From Actinomycetota bacterium (GTDB lineage: Bacteria > Actinomycetota > Acidimicrobiia > Acidimicrobiales > Ilumatobacteraceae): a stretch of DNA of 64,000 bases. Of this stretch, positions 9,261 to 17,157 are shown one piece after another; the first letter of the stretch is position 1; the number at the start of each line of letters is the position of its first letter. Where the stretch lies: positions 1 to 64,000 of the forward strand of contig WLIV01000014.1 of the NCBI GenBank assembly GCA_009702045.1, in the 5' to 3' direction. The position numbers were made by a program, and so were the translations under genes. The notes beneath the pieces were generated by a model. The model worked only from the letters and a program-made list of their open reading frames with translations. It had not been told where the DNA came from and did no database searches.

Positions 9261-10184
9261 ATGGCCATCTCGCCCTCCACTCCCGCTGACGTCGCTCACG
9301 CGCTGAGCCTCCACGGCTACATCCCCGACGAGGGGCTCGCCACCTCGATCTTCCTCGCGATGACACTGCGGCGCCCGCTGCTGCTGGAAGGCGAAGCGGG
9401 GGTCGGCAAGACCGAAGTTGCCAAAGTGCTCAGCCGCTGGACCGGTGGCGAACTGATCCGCCTGCAGTGTTACGAAGGTATCGACGTCTCTCAGGCCGTC
9501 TACGACTGGGACTACAGCCGCCAGTTGCTGCACCTGCGGGCGGCCGAGGCCACCGGCGAATCGCAGGGGTTGCGCACCGACGACCTCGAGGCGCAGTTGT
9601 ACCAGGAGAAGTTCCTGCTGAAGCGGGCGTTGCTGCAGGCGATCAGCCATACCGGCGATGTGCCGCCGGTGCTGCTCATCGACGAGGTCGACCGTGCCGA
9701 CGATGAGTTCGAGGCGTACCTGTTGGAAGTGCTCTCCGAGTTTCAGATCACGGTGCCCGAGCTCGGCAGGTTCAGCGCCACGCACCCTCCATTGGTGGTC
9801 CTCACCTCGAACCGCACCCGCGACGTACACGACGCGCTCAAGCGCCGCTGCCTCTACCACTGGGTCGAGCACCCCGACTTCGAGCGCGAGGTGGCCATCG
9901 TGCAACTGCGAGTTCCTCAGGCACTCGACAGCCTCGCCCGCCAGGTCGCGGGCGCCGTCGAGACACTGCGCACGCTGAACTTGTACAAGCCACCGGGTGT
10001 CGCCGAGACAATCGACTGGGCGCAGGCACTCGCAGCACTCGGTCGCCAACACCTTGATGAAGCAGTCGTGGCCGCCACGCTGGGAACCGTGCTGAAGTAT
10101 CGCGAAGATCAGGATCGCACTCGCCAGCATGGCCTTGCGGCGCTCGTCAAGCAGGCACTCGAGCGGAGTCTCGCCACCTCGTGA
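9261..10184 (+). CDS. coxD: MoxR/CoxD-type AAA+ ATPase
   Basis: 307 residues. Walker A GEAGVGKT (44-51), Walker B LLIDEVD, sensor 1 LTSNRTRD and an ALKRRC arginine-finger region define a MoxR-family AAA+ ATPase. In carboxydotrophs the CoxD branch, together with the VWA protein CoxE, remodels the molybdenum-copper site of CO dehydrogenase. The immediate neighbours here (CoxE, XdhC, MocA, CoxG) support that branch rather than a generic MoxR. It overlaps coxE by 4 nt. Confidence 0.88.
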   Translation: MAISPSTPADVAHALSLHGYIPDEGLATSIFLAMTLRRPLLLEGEAGVGKTEVAKVLSRWTGGELIRLQCYEGIDVSQAVYDWDYSRQLLHLRAAEATGESQGLRTDDLEAQLYQEKFLLKRALLQAISHTGDVPPVLLIDEVDRADDEFEAYLLEVLSEFQITVPELGRFSATHPPLVVLTSNRTRDVHDALKRRCLYHWVEHPDFEREVAIVQLRVPQALDSLARQVAGAVETLRTLNLYKPPGVAETIDWAQALAALGRQHLDEAVVAATLGTVLKYREDQDRTRQHGLAALVKQALERSLATS

Positions 10185-11311
10185 GTCCCGCTGAACGGAT
10201 GGCTGTGGCGTTCGCACGCATCCTGCGCGGCGCCGGACTCAAAGCCCCGTTGGGCAGCGTGATCGCGTTCGTCGATGCACTCGGACAGGTGGGTATCCAG
10301 GAACGCTCCAGCGTCTATTGGGCCGGCCGGGCGACATTGGTGCGCAACCCTGAAGACATCGCGCTCTACGACCACGCCTTCGCTGCGTTCTGGACCGATC
10401 TGTGGCAACTGCTGCCGACGGTGACCACCGAGGAGCTGCAGATCACCCTGGCGATCGACGACGACGACGGCGACGACGATGGCAACGATGACGACAGCGA
10501 CTCGGACTCGGGGGACGAGCCGATGATCACCTTGCGGTTCTCCGCCACCGAGGTGCTGCGCCACAAGGACTTCGCCACCTACAGCCCCGATGAGTTGCGT
10601 TCGGCCCAGGAGTTGATGACACAGCTGCGCTTCATCGGCCCGCCGCGTCGTTCGTTCCGCCAGCGCCCCGACCGCCACGGTCGCCGGCCTGATCTACGCG
10701 CAACGATGCGCGCCTCGTTGCGCACAGGCGGCGAACCGATCACGCGCTGCTGGCGCGAACCAGGCAATCGTCTGCGACGGCTGGTGCTGCTGCTCGACAT
10801 CTCTGGCTCGATGGAGCCCTACGCGCGAGCGATGTTGCGCTTCGTGCACGCCGCCGTGTCGGGCCGTCAGCGCGTGGAGGCATTCGCGATCGGAACACGC
10901 CTGACCCGAATGACAAAGGAACTGCACAGCCGTGACCCAGACCTTGCGCTGACCCGGGCGAGTGATCGAGTACACGACTGGAGTGGCGGCACACGCATCG
11001 GCGAATGCCTGCGCACATTCAACGATCAGTGGGGTGTACGCGGGATGGCCCGTGGGGCGATCGTCGTCGTGTTGAGCGACGGCTGGGATCGCGGCGACCC
11101 CGCAGTGCTGGCCGAGCAGATGCAGCGTCTGCACCGTGTCAGTTACCAGACGGTGTGGGTGAACCCGCTGAAGGTGACCCCCGGCTATGCGCCTCTGGCC
11201 CGGGGCATGGCCGCCGCCCTACCCTATGTGGACAGCTTCGTCGAAGGGCACAGCATCGCTGCGATGCAACAGTTGGCCCAGGTCATCGCCGGAGCAGGAG
11301 TGTCCCGATGA
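10181..11311 (+). CDS. coxE: CoxE-type VWA-domain protein
   Basis: 376 residues, GTG start overlapping the coxD stop. The C-terminal von Willebrand A domain has an intact metal site: DISGS (206-210), T271 and D300. Residues 93-113 are an almost pure Asp/Ser/Glu/Gly run, which may bind metal or the basic surface of a partner. Role: adaptor partner of the CoxD ATPase in maturation of a molybdenum hydroxylase. It overlaps the following XdhC-type gene by 4 nt, so the whole set is one operon. Confidence 0.88.
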   Translation: MSPAERMAVAFARILRGAGLKAPLGSVIAFVDALGQVGIQERSSVYWAGRATLVRNPEDIALYDHAFAAFWTDLWQLLPTVTTEELQITLAIDDDDGDDDGNDDDSDSDSGDEPMITLRFSATEVLRHKDFATYSPDELRSAQELMTQLRFIGPPRRSFRQRPDRHGRRPDLRATMRASLRTGGEPITRCWREPGNRLRRLVLLLDISGSMEPYARAMLRFVHAAVSGRQRVEAFAIGTRLTRMTKELHSRDPDLALTRASDRVHDWSGGTRIGECLRTFNDQWGVRGMARGAIVVVLSDGWDRGDPAVLAEQMQRLHRVSYQTVWVNPLKVTPGYAPLARGMAAALPYVDSFVEGHSIAAMQQLAQVIAGAGVSR

Positions 11312-11625
11312 GAGAGCTGCTCGACGATATCGACCGCTGGCGATCCGCCGGTTCCCGCGTGGCAATCGCGCGCGTCGTCGACATTGAGGGTTCCGGCCCA
11401 CGCCTGCCTGGCGCGGCGATGGTCGTGAATGAACACGGTGAGGTCGCCGGCAGCGTCAGCGGCGGATGTGTCGAGGGTGCCGTCGTCGGTGAGGCACTCG
11501 CCATCCTGCGCGGCGAGGCGTTGCCACGGGTCGTGTCGTTCGGGTTCAGCGATGACGACGCGTTCGCAGTCGGCCTGACGTGCGGCGGCATCATCCGCTT
11601 GTTCATCGAACCGTTGGACTGGTGA
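11308..11625 (+). CDS. XdhC/CoxI N-terminal-domain protein (stand-alone)
   Basis: 105 residues consisting only of the XdhC_CoxI N-terminal domain, with the GSGPRLPGAAMVV and GSVSGGCVEGAVV motifs and a closing TCGGIIRLFIEPL. In full-length XdhC this domain precedes a Rossmann domain; here the Rossmann domain is in the next gene. The family binds the molybdenum cofactor, protects it during sulfuration and hands it to xanthine-dehydrogenase-type enzymes. The ATG overlaps the coxE stop (ATGA). Confidence 0.85.
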   Translation: MRELLDDIDRWRSAGSRVAIARVVDIEGSGPRLPGAAMVVNEHGEVAGSVSGGCVEGAVVGEALAILRGEALPRVVSFGFSDDDAFAVGLTCGGIIRLFIEPLDW

Positions 11626-11627
11626 CG

Positions 11628-12422
11628 ATGTACCAGGAACTCGCCCGCCTCATCCGCGACGAGCAACCCGTCGCACTCGTCACCACAATCACGGGTCCAC
11701 ACGTCGGCGCCAAACTGCTCGTCACCGGCGCAGACGTTCAGGGCTCGCTCGGCGATGCCGAACTCGACCGCATCGCTGCTCGCGATGCACTGGCAGAACT
11801 GGAGGCGGGCCGAAGTGGGGTGCGCCACTACGGGCCGCACGGTGAGACCACCCCGGAGGATCTGCACGGTTCGGCCGAGGTCAGTGTGTTCATCGAGAGC
11901 TGGGCACCGCCGCCGCAGATGTGGATCTTCGGTGCCGTCGACTTCACCGCTGCGTTGGCCAAGGTGGCCAAGGTGCTGGGCTACCGCGTCACGGTGTGTG
12001 ATGCCCGTGAAGTGTTCGCCACTCGACGACGGTTCCCGATGGCCGACGAGGTGATGGTCACATGGCCGACCCCCGTGTTCGAACAGCGCGGCCACACACT
12101 CAGTTTGCGCGACGCAGTCTGCATCCTCACCCACGACCCGAAGTTCGACGTGCCAGCGGTGCAGGGCGCGCTGGCCACAAATGTTGGCTACATCGGCGTG
12201 ATGGGCAGTCGCACCACCCACAAGAAACGCCTCGAGCGGCTCGCTGAGGTCGGCGTCGACCGTCCCGAACACCTGGCGCGGCTGATGTCGCCCATCGGGC
12301 TCGACCTCGGGGCGCGTACACCGGAGGAGACCGCCATCTCCATCTGCGCGGAGATCATCGCCCGACGGACGGGGAAGGCAACCCCGTCACTTCGCGACAG
12401 CAGCGGCCCAATCCACTCCTGA
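11628..12422 (+). CDS. XdhC-family molybdenum cofactor insertion protein (Rossmann type)
   Basis: 264 residues. An N-terminal XdhC-like part (ALVTTITG, GAKLLV, GSLGD) is followed by the Rossmann XdhC_C domain with WIFGAVDF, VCDAREVFA and the YIGVMGSRTTHKKRLERL signature. It works with the short XdhC protein to load Moco into a CODH/xanthine-oxidase-type enzyme. An in-frame GTG at 11622 would give the 4-nt overlap seen elsewhere in this operon and is an alternative start. The 3' end overlaps the convergent NlpC/P60 gene by 36 nt. Confidence 0.88.
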   Translation: MYQELARLIRDEQPVALVTTITGPHVGAKLLVTGADVQGSLGDAELDRIAARDALAELEAGRSGVRHYGPHGETTPEDLHGSAEVSVFIESWAPPPQMWIFGAVDFTAALAKVAKVLGYRVTVCDAREVFATRRRFPMADEVMVTWPTPVFEQRGHTLSLRDAVCILTHDPKFDVPAVQGALATNVGYIGVMGSRTTHKKRLERLAEVGVDRPEHLARLMSPIGLDLGARTPEETAISICAEIIARRTGKATPSLRDSSGPIHS

Positions 12423-13079
12423 ATTGGTGACGGCACCACTCGAGTTGATCGGGTCGCCGTACAGCACATGTCCCCTGCGATGCTTGCCCAAGATCGCCAC
12501 TTCCACCGTGCGCCCATGGGACGGTGATTGCACAATCGCGTCCTCCGCGCCGAGATACAGCATCACGTGGCCGGGGAAGTACACCAGATCGCCTGCCTGA
12601 GCGGTGGCCAGCGTGCGCTTGGCCGCCGCGCGGATCTGTGTGTGGCTCTGGTGGGCGATCTGCGCACCCGCCTGGCCCCATGCCCAGGAGGTCAGGCCGG
12701 AACAGTCGAAGCCAACGCCGGGGGTGCGCGTGTTCGTGCGGTATGGCGTACCCACTTGGCTGAGCGCCGCCATCAGGGCCACCTGGTGCGGGCGATCGGC
12801 TCGATGCCACGCAACCCTCAGCACGGTCGGGTCGAGCCCCAGCCGAGCCGCGATGTCGGCAGCGACCCAGTCGAGCTGGCGATTGAACTCCACTAACGCC
12901 GAGAAACGACCGTAGCGATACGCGGTCCAGTCGCCCATGGCGTGGACCGCGCCCACCGCCACCGAGTTGTGCTGCGTTTCTCGCACCGAGGCGGCCGACG
13001 ACGAACCCACAAGCGCGGCGGTGCACAGCGCGAGCGTGGCTGCCATGAAGGCAGCCCCGGCACTACGGCTGATGGCCAT
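12387..13079 (-). CDS. Secreted NlpC/P60 cell-wall endopeptidase
   Basis: 230 residues. A signal peptide (about 1-30, ending SSSAAS) is followed by an NlpC/P60 domain with Cys126 in FDCSGLT, His171 in PGHVMLYLG and His188 in SPSHG as the likely catalytic triad. It probably cuts peptidoglycan stem peptides. It stands opposite to the cox maturation genes and splits them, so it is unlikely to belong to that pathway. Confidence 0.88.
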   Translation of the reverse strand: MAISRSAGAAFMAATLALCTAALVGSSSAASVRETQHNSVAVGAVHAMGDWTAYRYGRFSALVEFNRQLDWVAADIAARLGLDPTVLRVAWHRADRPHQVALMAALSQVGTPYRTNTRTPGVGFDCSGLTSWAWGQAGAQIAHQSHTQIRAAAKRTLATAQAGDLVYFPGHVMLYLGAEDAIVQSPSHGRTVEVAILGKHRRGHVLYGDPINSSGAVTNSGVDWAAAVAK

Positions 13080-13088
13080 TCGGCTGCC

Positions 13089-13094
13089 ACCGTA
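13089..13094 (-). promoter_or_regulatory. -10 hexamer TACGGT for the NlpC/P60 gene
   Basis: Lies 9 nt upstream of the ATG at 13079 on the minus strand; leaderless layout. Confidence 0.45.
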
Positions 13095-13125
13095 GCGTCA
13101 TCAAATCGCGACATTCAACGGACGG

Positions 13126-13131
13126 TACGCT
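13126..13131 (+). promoter_or_regulatory. -10 hexamer TACGCT for the MocA-like gene
   Basis: Ends 6 nt before the GTG at 13138, which supports that GTG as the true start. Confidence 0.5.
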
Positions 13132-13137
13132 CGCTGC

Positions 13138-13728
13138 GTGCCGCGTCCACCTTCCACCGAGCTCCACCCTCGCGTGGCGGCTCTGCTCGCGGCAGGTGGC
13201 GGCACCCGCTTCGTCGGCCCCACCCACAAGCTGCTGGCCGAACTCGATGGCCAGCCGGTGTGGGCCCGGGCACTCGACAACGTGCTTGCTGCCGGCTTCG
13301 ACCATGTCATCGTGGTGACCGGAGCGGTGCCGCTCGACGTGCCGGATGGAGTGACCGTGCGCCACAACCCGGCCTGGGCACAGGGACAGGCCAGCTCGGT
13401 GCAGGCGGCCATCCACGCCGCAGCCGCGCTAGGAGCCGACATGGTGACCATCGGCCTGGCCGACCAGCCGTTCGTCACCCACGAGGCATGGCGGTCGGTC
13501 GCCGCCGCCGACAGCGGCTGCCCGATTGTGATCGCCGTCTACGACGGCACACCCGGGCCAAACCCGGTACGTCTGCGTTCCGACGTGTGGCCGCTGCTCC
13601 CCACTGACGGCGACATCGGTGCGCGTGATTTGCTGCGCGACCACCCCGATTGGGTCTGCAAGATCGACTGCGTAGGCTCACCATCCGATATCGACACGCT
13701 GGAGGATCTCGCGCGATGGAACAGCTGA
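13138..13728 (+). CDS. MocA/MobA-like NTP transferase (molybdopterin cytidylyltransferase type)
   Basis: 196 residues, GTG start. The nucleotidyltransferase motif LAAGGGTRF is followed by a conserved lysine (HKLL), and ADQPF lies near residue 107. In this neighbourhood the most probable reaction is CTP plus Moco to molybdopterin cytosine dinucleotide, the cofactor of CO dehydrogenase and related enzymes. Nucleotide specificity cannot be fixed by eye. It overlaps coxG by 13 nt. Confidence 0.82.
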   Translation: MPRPPSTELHPRVAALLAAGGGTRFVGPTHKLLAELDGQPVWARALDNVLAAGFDHVIVVTGAVPLDVPDGVTVRHNPAWAQGQASSVQAAIHAAAALGADMVTIGLADQPFVTHEAWRSVAAADSGCPIVIAVYDGTPGPNPVRLRSDVWPLLPTDGDIGARDLLRDHPDWVCKIDCVGSPSDIDTLEDLARWNS

Positions 13729-14363
13729 AGAACGAGTTCGTGGTCAATCGGCCGATCGAGCAGGCGTGGGTCGTGCTCACCAACCTCGAGCGAATCGCAC
13801 CGTGTCTTCCAGGCGCCCAGTTGCAGGAGGTCGAGGGCGAGATCTACCGCGGCGTGGTGAAGGTGAAGCTCGGCCCGATCTCCACCTCGTTCAAAGGCGA
13901 GGCGAACTTCCTCGAGCGCGACGATGTCGGACACCGCGCCGTGTTGAAGGGTGAGGGACGCGACACCGGTGGCAAGGGCAACGCCGACGCGCTCATCACC
14001 GCTCAGCTCGAATCGGTCACCGCTGAGACCACCAAGTGCATCGTCACCACCGAGTTGAAGGTCACCGGCAAAGTCGCCCAATTCGGTCGCGGCATCATGG
14101 GCGACGTCAGCGAGAAGTTGATGACCCAGTTCGCCAACAACCTCAACACGATGCTCGACGCCGACACCGACACCGACGAGCCTGCCACCGACACACCGGC
14201 CGAGGCCGCTCCCGCAGCACCCACGGTACGCACCATCCACGGTCCGGCCGCCGAACCGATCGAACTCAGCGAGTTCGCCGGCGGCGCCGTACTGAAGCGC
14301 TTGGCGCCGTTCTTGGGTGGCCTCGTCGTCCTGCTCCTGGTCCTGCGCCGCCTGCGCAAGTGA
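13716..14363 (+). CDS. coxG: CoxG-type SRPBCC protein with C-terminal membrane anchor
   Basis: 215 residues. The SRPBCC domain (about 1-150) has the family start FVVNRPIEQAWVVLTNLERIAPCLPGA and a GRGIMGDVSEKLM segment. A Pro/Ala/Thr/Asp-rich linker follows, then a single membrane helix ending in a basic tail. CoxG recruits CO dehydrogenase to the membrane and helps pass electrons to quinone. The start at 13716 is internal to the mocA-like stop region and fits the homology. Confidence 0.88.
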   Translation: MEQLKNEFVVNRPIEQAWVVLTNLERIAPCLPGAQLQEVEGEIYRGVVKVKLGPISTSFKGEANFLERDDVGHRAVLKGEGRDTGGKGNADALITAQLESVTAETTKCIVTTELKVTGKVAQFGRGIMGDVSEKLMTQFANNLNTMLDADTDTDEPATDTPAEAAPAAPTVRTIHGPAAEPIELSEFAGGAVLKRLAPFLGGLVVLLLVLRRLRK

Positions 14364-14815
14364 CCAGCCCATCCGCCGACGACACCGCCCGGGTCACGAC
14401 CCTCTTGGGACGGGTCCCCCAGGGTGAGTTCGAGATCGTCGTACGCGATGCTGCAGGCGATCCCGTCGTGTTGCGCAACCAACCGCTGCTGCAGGACGGC
14501 ACCCCTATGCCGACGCTGTACTGGCTCGCTGGCAAAGACGCGCTTCGCCGCGTCAGCACGTTGGAGGCCACCGGTGGTGTTCGCCGGGCCGAAGCCGAGA
14601 TCGATCAAGCGGAGGTTGCTGCGGCCCACGCTCGGTACGCGGCCGAACGCGACGCGCTGATCCCCGCCGACCACACCGGGCCGCGGCCGTTCGGTGGTGT
14701 CGCTGGCACCCGCCGAGGCGTCAAGTGCCTCCACGCTCACTACGCCTACTTCCTCGCCGGCGGCGATGATGCCATCGGCCGCTGGGTCGAGCTGCAACTG
14801 CGGGACATCCCGTGA
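14360..14815 (+). CDS. DUF501-family protein
   Basis: 151 residues, GTG start overlapping the coxG stop by 4 nt. It has the DUF501 features: an N-terminal LLGRVPQGEFEIVVRDAAGDPVV segment, PTLYWLAG, and a C-terminal GVAGTRRGVKCLHAHYAYFLAGGDD signature with a conserved Cys-Leu-His. In most actinobacteria this gene sits between ftsB and an exopolyphosphatase gene. Its coupling to coxG here is unusual. The molecular function of DUF501 is not established. Confidence 0.85.
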   Translation: MTSPSADDTARVTTLLGRVPQGEFEIVVRDAAGDPVVLRNQPLLQDGTPMPTLYWLAGKDALRRVSTLEATGGVRRAEAEIDQAEVAAAHARYAAERDALIPADHTGPRPFGGVAGTRRGVKCLHAHYAYFLAGGDDAIGRWVELQLRDIP

Positions 14816-15282
14816 GCCTCGTCCTGCGTATTCACCTCGGCGAGCACGACAGCACGTATTCCGTCCACGACCAGCAGTACACCGTGCCCATCGGCGCCGA
14901 CACGCTCGCCGCAATGGTCGTCGGCGACCCACCCCTGCCGGAGGAACTCACCAACGCGATCGGGTTGTTGCTCGATCATCTCGAGGACGTCACCCGCGAA
15001 GTGCCGGCCGCAGATCTGGCCGACGTCGTGGAGATCAGCGGGCCTGGACTCGACACCATCGTCGCCGTCGAAGTCGGGGGGCGGGCCACGCTGCCGTTCA
15101 CGCTCAGCCGCGCCGCTGCAGAAGACGTGTTCCGCACGCTGGTCACCGAGTCGCTCAGCGATCGCCTGAACAACCCCGGTCTGCCCGCCGAGCAGGCACA
15201 GCGGGTACTCGGAGTGTCCTGTGCGGTCGTCGCCGTGTTCCGTGGGCTACGCCTCGACGAAGTCGTCGTAGTAAGCAACTGA
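14812..15282 (+). CDS. Protein of unknown function
   Basis: 156 residues, GTG start overlapping the DUF501 stop by 4 nt, so it is in the same operon. It is acidic and without signal peptide or membrane segment. The first 50 residues are beta-rich; the C-terminus ends in a hydrophobic strand pattern, VLGVSCAVVAVFRGL. I recognise no family. Tight coupling to DUF501 suggests a shared process, but nothing in the sequence names it. Confidence 0.7.
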   Translation: MSLVLRIHLGEHDSTYSVHDQQYTVPIGADTLAAMVVGDPPLPEELTNAIGLLLDHLEDVTREVPAADLADVVEISGPGLDTIVAVEVGGRATLPFTLSRAAAEDVFRTLVTESLSDRLNNPGLPAEQAQRVLGVSCAVVAVFRGLRLDEVVVVSN

Positions 15283-15285
15283 TCC

Positions 15286-15924
15286 ATGCGCGGTCGCGAA
15301 CACCCCTCGATGCCATCCGGTGCAGCCATCCTGCTCTACGGCAAACGCGTGATGCTGCGCCCACTCACCAACCTCGACTGGACAGCGTGGGCCGAAGTTC
15401 GTGGCCGCAACGACGACTGGTTGAAGCCGTGGGAGCCGATGCGGCCGGTGAACCTGCTCGACCCCACTCGCGACAGCGGCGCGTTCGCCGCCCGCTGCGC
15501 CGCCCGTGAGCGCGACCGACAGATGGGCATCGCTTACGGCTTCGGCATCTTCATCGACGGCGAGTTCGCCGGTGAGGTCAACCTCAACGGCATCGTTCGT
15601 GGCGCCCAGCAGGGCGGCACCATCGGGTATTGGATCGACCAGGCCAAGGCCGGGCATCGCTACGTCGCTGAAGGTGTCGCCGTTGTGTTGCGATTCGCCT
15701 TCGAGCAACTGCACCTCCACCGTGTGGAGATCTGCATCGTCCCGCGTAACCACAACAGCCGGCGGGTGATGGAAGTGCTGAACATCCGCGAGGAGGGCGT
15801 GGCCCTGCGCTACCTGGAGATCAACGGCACATGGGAAGACCACATGCGCTTCGGCATCACCGCCGAGGAGTGGTGGCTACGCCAGAGCGAACTGACGAGC
15901 GGCTGGCTGGAGAATCAGGCCTGA
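15286..15924 (+). CDS. GNAT-family N-acetyltransferase (RimJ/RimL type)
   Basis: 212 residues. A GNAT fold of the RimJ/RimL/SpeG branch: VMLRPLTNLDWTAWAEVR at the start, a TIGYWID strand, the acetyl-CoA-binding turn GHRYVAEGV near 125-133, and the VEICIVPRNHNSRRVMEVL segment. Probably acetylates the N-terminus of a ribosomal or other protein. It follows the unknown gene by 3 nt and ends 10 nt inside the convergent small basic gene. Confidence 0.87.
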   Translation: MRGREHPSMPSGAAILLYGKRVMLRPLTNLDWTAWAEVRGRNDDWLKPWEPMRPVNLLDPTRDSGAFAARCAARERDRQMGIAYGFGIFIDGEFAGEVNLNGIVRGAQQGGTIGYWIDQAKAGHRYVAEGVAVVLRFAFEQLHLHRVEICIVPRNHNSRRVMEVLNIREEGVALRYLEINGTWEDHMRFGITAEEWWLRQSELTSGWLENQA

Positions 15925-16232
15925 TCAGCTGCCAAGCGCGTGGCCTGCGCCTTGGCCTTACGCATCGCACTGCGTCGCTTCCATTCCTTCATCTTCCAGT
16001 GGCGCATGCTCTTGGGAGCTGCGCTCTTCTTCGCCTTCTCGGCGTCGTGATGATGTGCCGGAACCCAGGCTCTGCCGGGCTCGTGAACTTCATCAGGCTC
16101 CAGTCCAGAACTGACCTGCACCGCAACTGAGTGCAACTCGCTGTTGATGCGATGGCGCTCGTTGTGGGCATGTGCTCGCGAGTCCATTTTCGGCGGTGGG
16201 GCCGCCTCTTGGCTGCGATTGCGCTGGCTCAT
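15915..16232 (-). CDS. Small, very basic protein of unknown function
   Basis: 105 residues. A strong ribosome binding site, GGAGG, lies 6 nt before the ATG, which supports a real gene. The N-terminal half is rich in His, Glu and Arg; the C-terminal 45 residues (from EKAKKSA to the end) are a Lys/Arg/Met-rich helix with repeated K-x-x-R patterns. It could bind nucleic acid. I know no named family. It is convergent with the GNAT gene, overlapping by 10 nt. Confidence 0.6.
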   Translation of the reverse strand: MSQRNRSQEAAPPPKMDSRAHAHNERHRINSELHSVAVQVSSGLEPDEVHEPGRAWVPAHHHDAEKAKKSAAPKSMRHWKMKEWKRRSAMRKAKAQATRLAADQA

Positions 16233-16349
16233 TGGTACCTCCGTGTGTTTTCGGAACGTACTGACTGTTTCCCGTGCTTGAACCGTACGTCACTTGTGGC
16301 CCGCCCGGAAGGGACCTTGGGTAACAGTTCTGTGCGCTTTTTCCCAGAC

Positions 16350-17105
16350 CTACTTCTTGCTGGTGATCTGACTCTGCAGGGCCTTGACTTTCTCCAGAAA
16401 CCATGGCTGCTGGGTGCTCCACACCTGCGGTGTCAGCTCACGGGCGACGGCCTCGGCGTGCACAGAAATGTCGGCCATGTCCTTGATGCTCTGCTTGATC
16501 TCCAGCACCAGTTGGCGCGGCGCCTGGCCGGCGCGAGCGGCCATCGCCTGCGCGGTGGCCAACAGTTGGTCGTCGTCGACACACTTGTGCACCAGGCCAA
16601 CGCGCTCGGCCTCCGCTCCGTCCATGATCTCGCCGAACACGACACCGGCGAACGTGGCCTGCGGGCCGACGATGCGACGCAGCATCCAGGTGTGGCCACC
16701 ACCGGGGTGGATGCCGATGCTGAGGAAACGGGTATCGAACTTCGCGCGGCGGGCGGCGATACGAACGTCGCACCCGAGCGCGAGGTTCATGCCAGCACCG
16801 ACGGCCGCACCGTTCACCGCTGCGATCGTGGGGAGTGGACTGTTGGCGATGCGCAGGAACCCTGCGTAGATCCCGCCCAGGCTGTCGGCCGTGGCGTTGA
16901 TCAGGCTGTCGAGGTTGGCCCCCGCGCAGAAGGCGGGCGCGGTGCCGGTGACGACCAGTGCGGCAATGGACTGGTCGGCTTCGATGACATCCATCGCGGC
17001 GATGATCTCGGCGACCATCGGGGCTGTGAGCGTGTTGCGCTCGGCGGGGTTGTTCAGGGTGAGGGTGGCGACACCCTCGGAGATGGAGACTTCCACGAGT
17101 GACAT
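16350..17105 (-). CDS. Crotonase-family protein lacking both hydratase glutamates
   Basis: 251 residues with the crotonase fold. The oxyanion-hole regions are present (FCAGANLDSL and GAAVGAGMNLALGCD). At the position of the first hydratase glutamate (GGGCE in rat enoyl-CoA hydratase) there is Asn, and at the second (QPE) there is Ser in RFLSIGIHPGGG. It is therefore unlikely to hydrate enoyl-CoA; an isomerase, dehalogenase or thioesterase-like reaction on an acyl-CoA is more plausible. The motif comparison is from memory of the family. Confidence 0.82.
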   Translation of the reverse strand: MSLVEVSISEGVATLTLNNPAERNTLTAPMVAEIIAAMDVIEADQSIAALVVTGTAPAFCAGANLDSLINATADSLGGIYAGFLRIANSPLPTIAAVNGAAVGAGMNLALGCDVRIAARRAKFDTRFLSIGIHPGGGHTWMLRRIVGPQATFAGVVFGEIMDGAEAERVGLVHKCVDDDQLLATAQAMAARAGQAPRQLVLEIKQSIKDMADISVHAEAVARELTPQVWSTQQPWFLEKVKALQSQITSKK

Positions 17106-17113
17106 GAGCGTGA

Positions 17114-17119
17114 ACCGTA
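17114..17119 (-). promoter_or_regulatory. -10 hexamer TACGGT for the crotonase gene
   Basis: Lies 8 nt upstream of the ATG at 17105 on the minus strand. Confidence 0.45.
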
Positions 17120-17142
17120 GCGAACCGCTGTGCCAGCGCGAC

Positions 17143-17148
17143 TACCGT
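17143..17148 (+). promoter_or_regulatory. -10 hexamer TACCGT, decides the start at 17158
   Basis: Ends 9 nt before the ATG at 17158. The frame is open further upstream, so this hexamer argues for the later start. Confidence 0.45.
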
Positions 17149-17157
17149 CACTGTCAC

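Noticed and set aside
9261-11311. MoxR ATPase plus VWA protein as an anti-phage (MoxR/VWA ternary) system
   Set aside because: The neighbours are XdhC, MocA and CoxG, which places the pair in the CoxD/CoxE maturation group; no nuclease or other effector is present.
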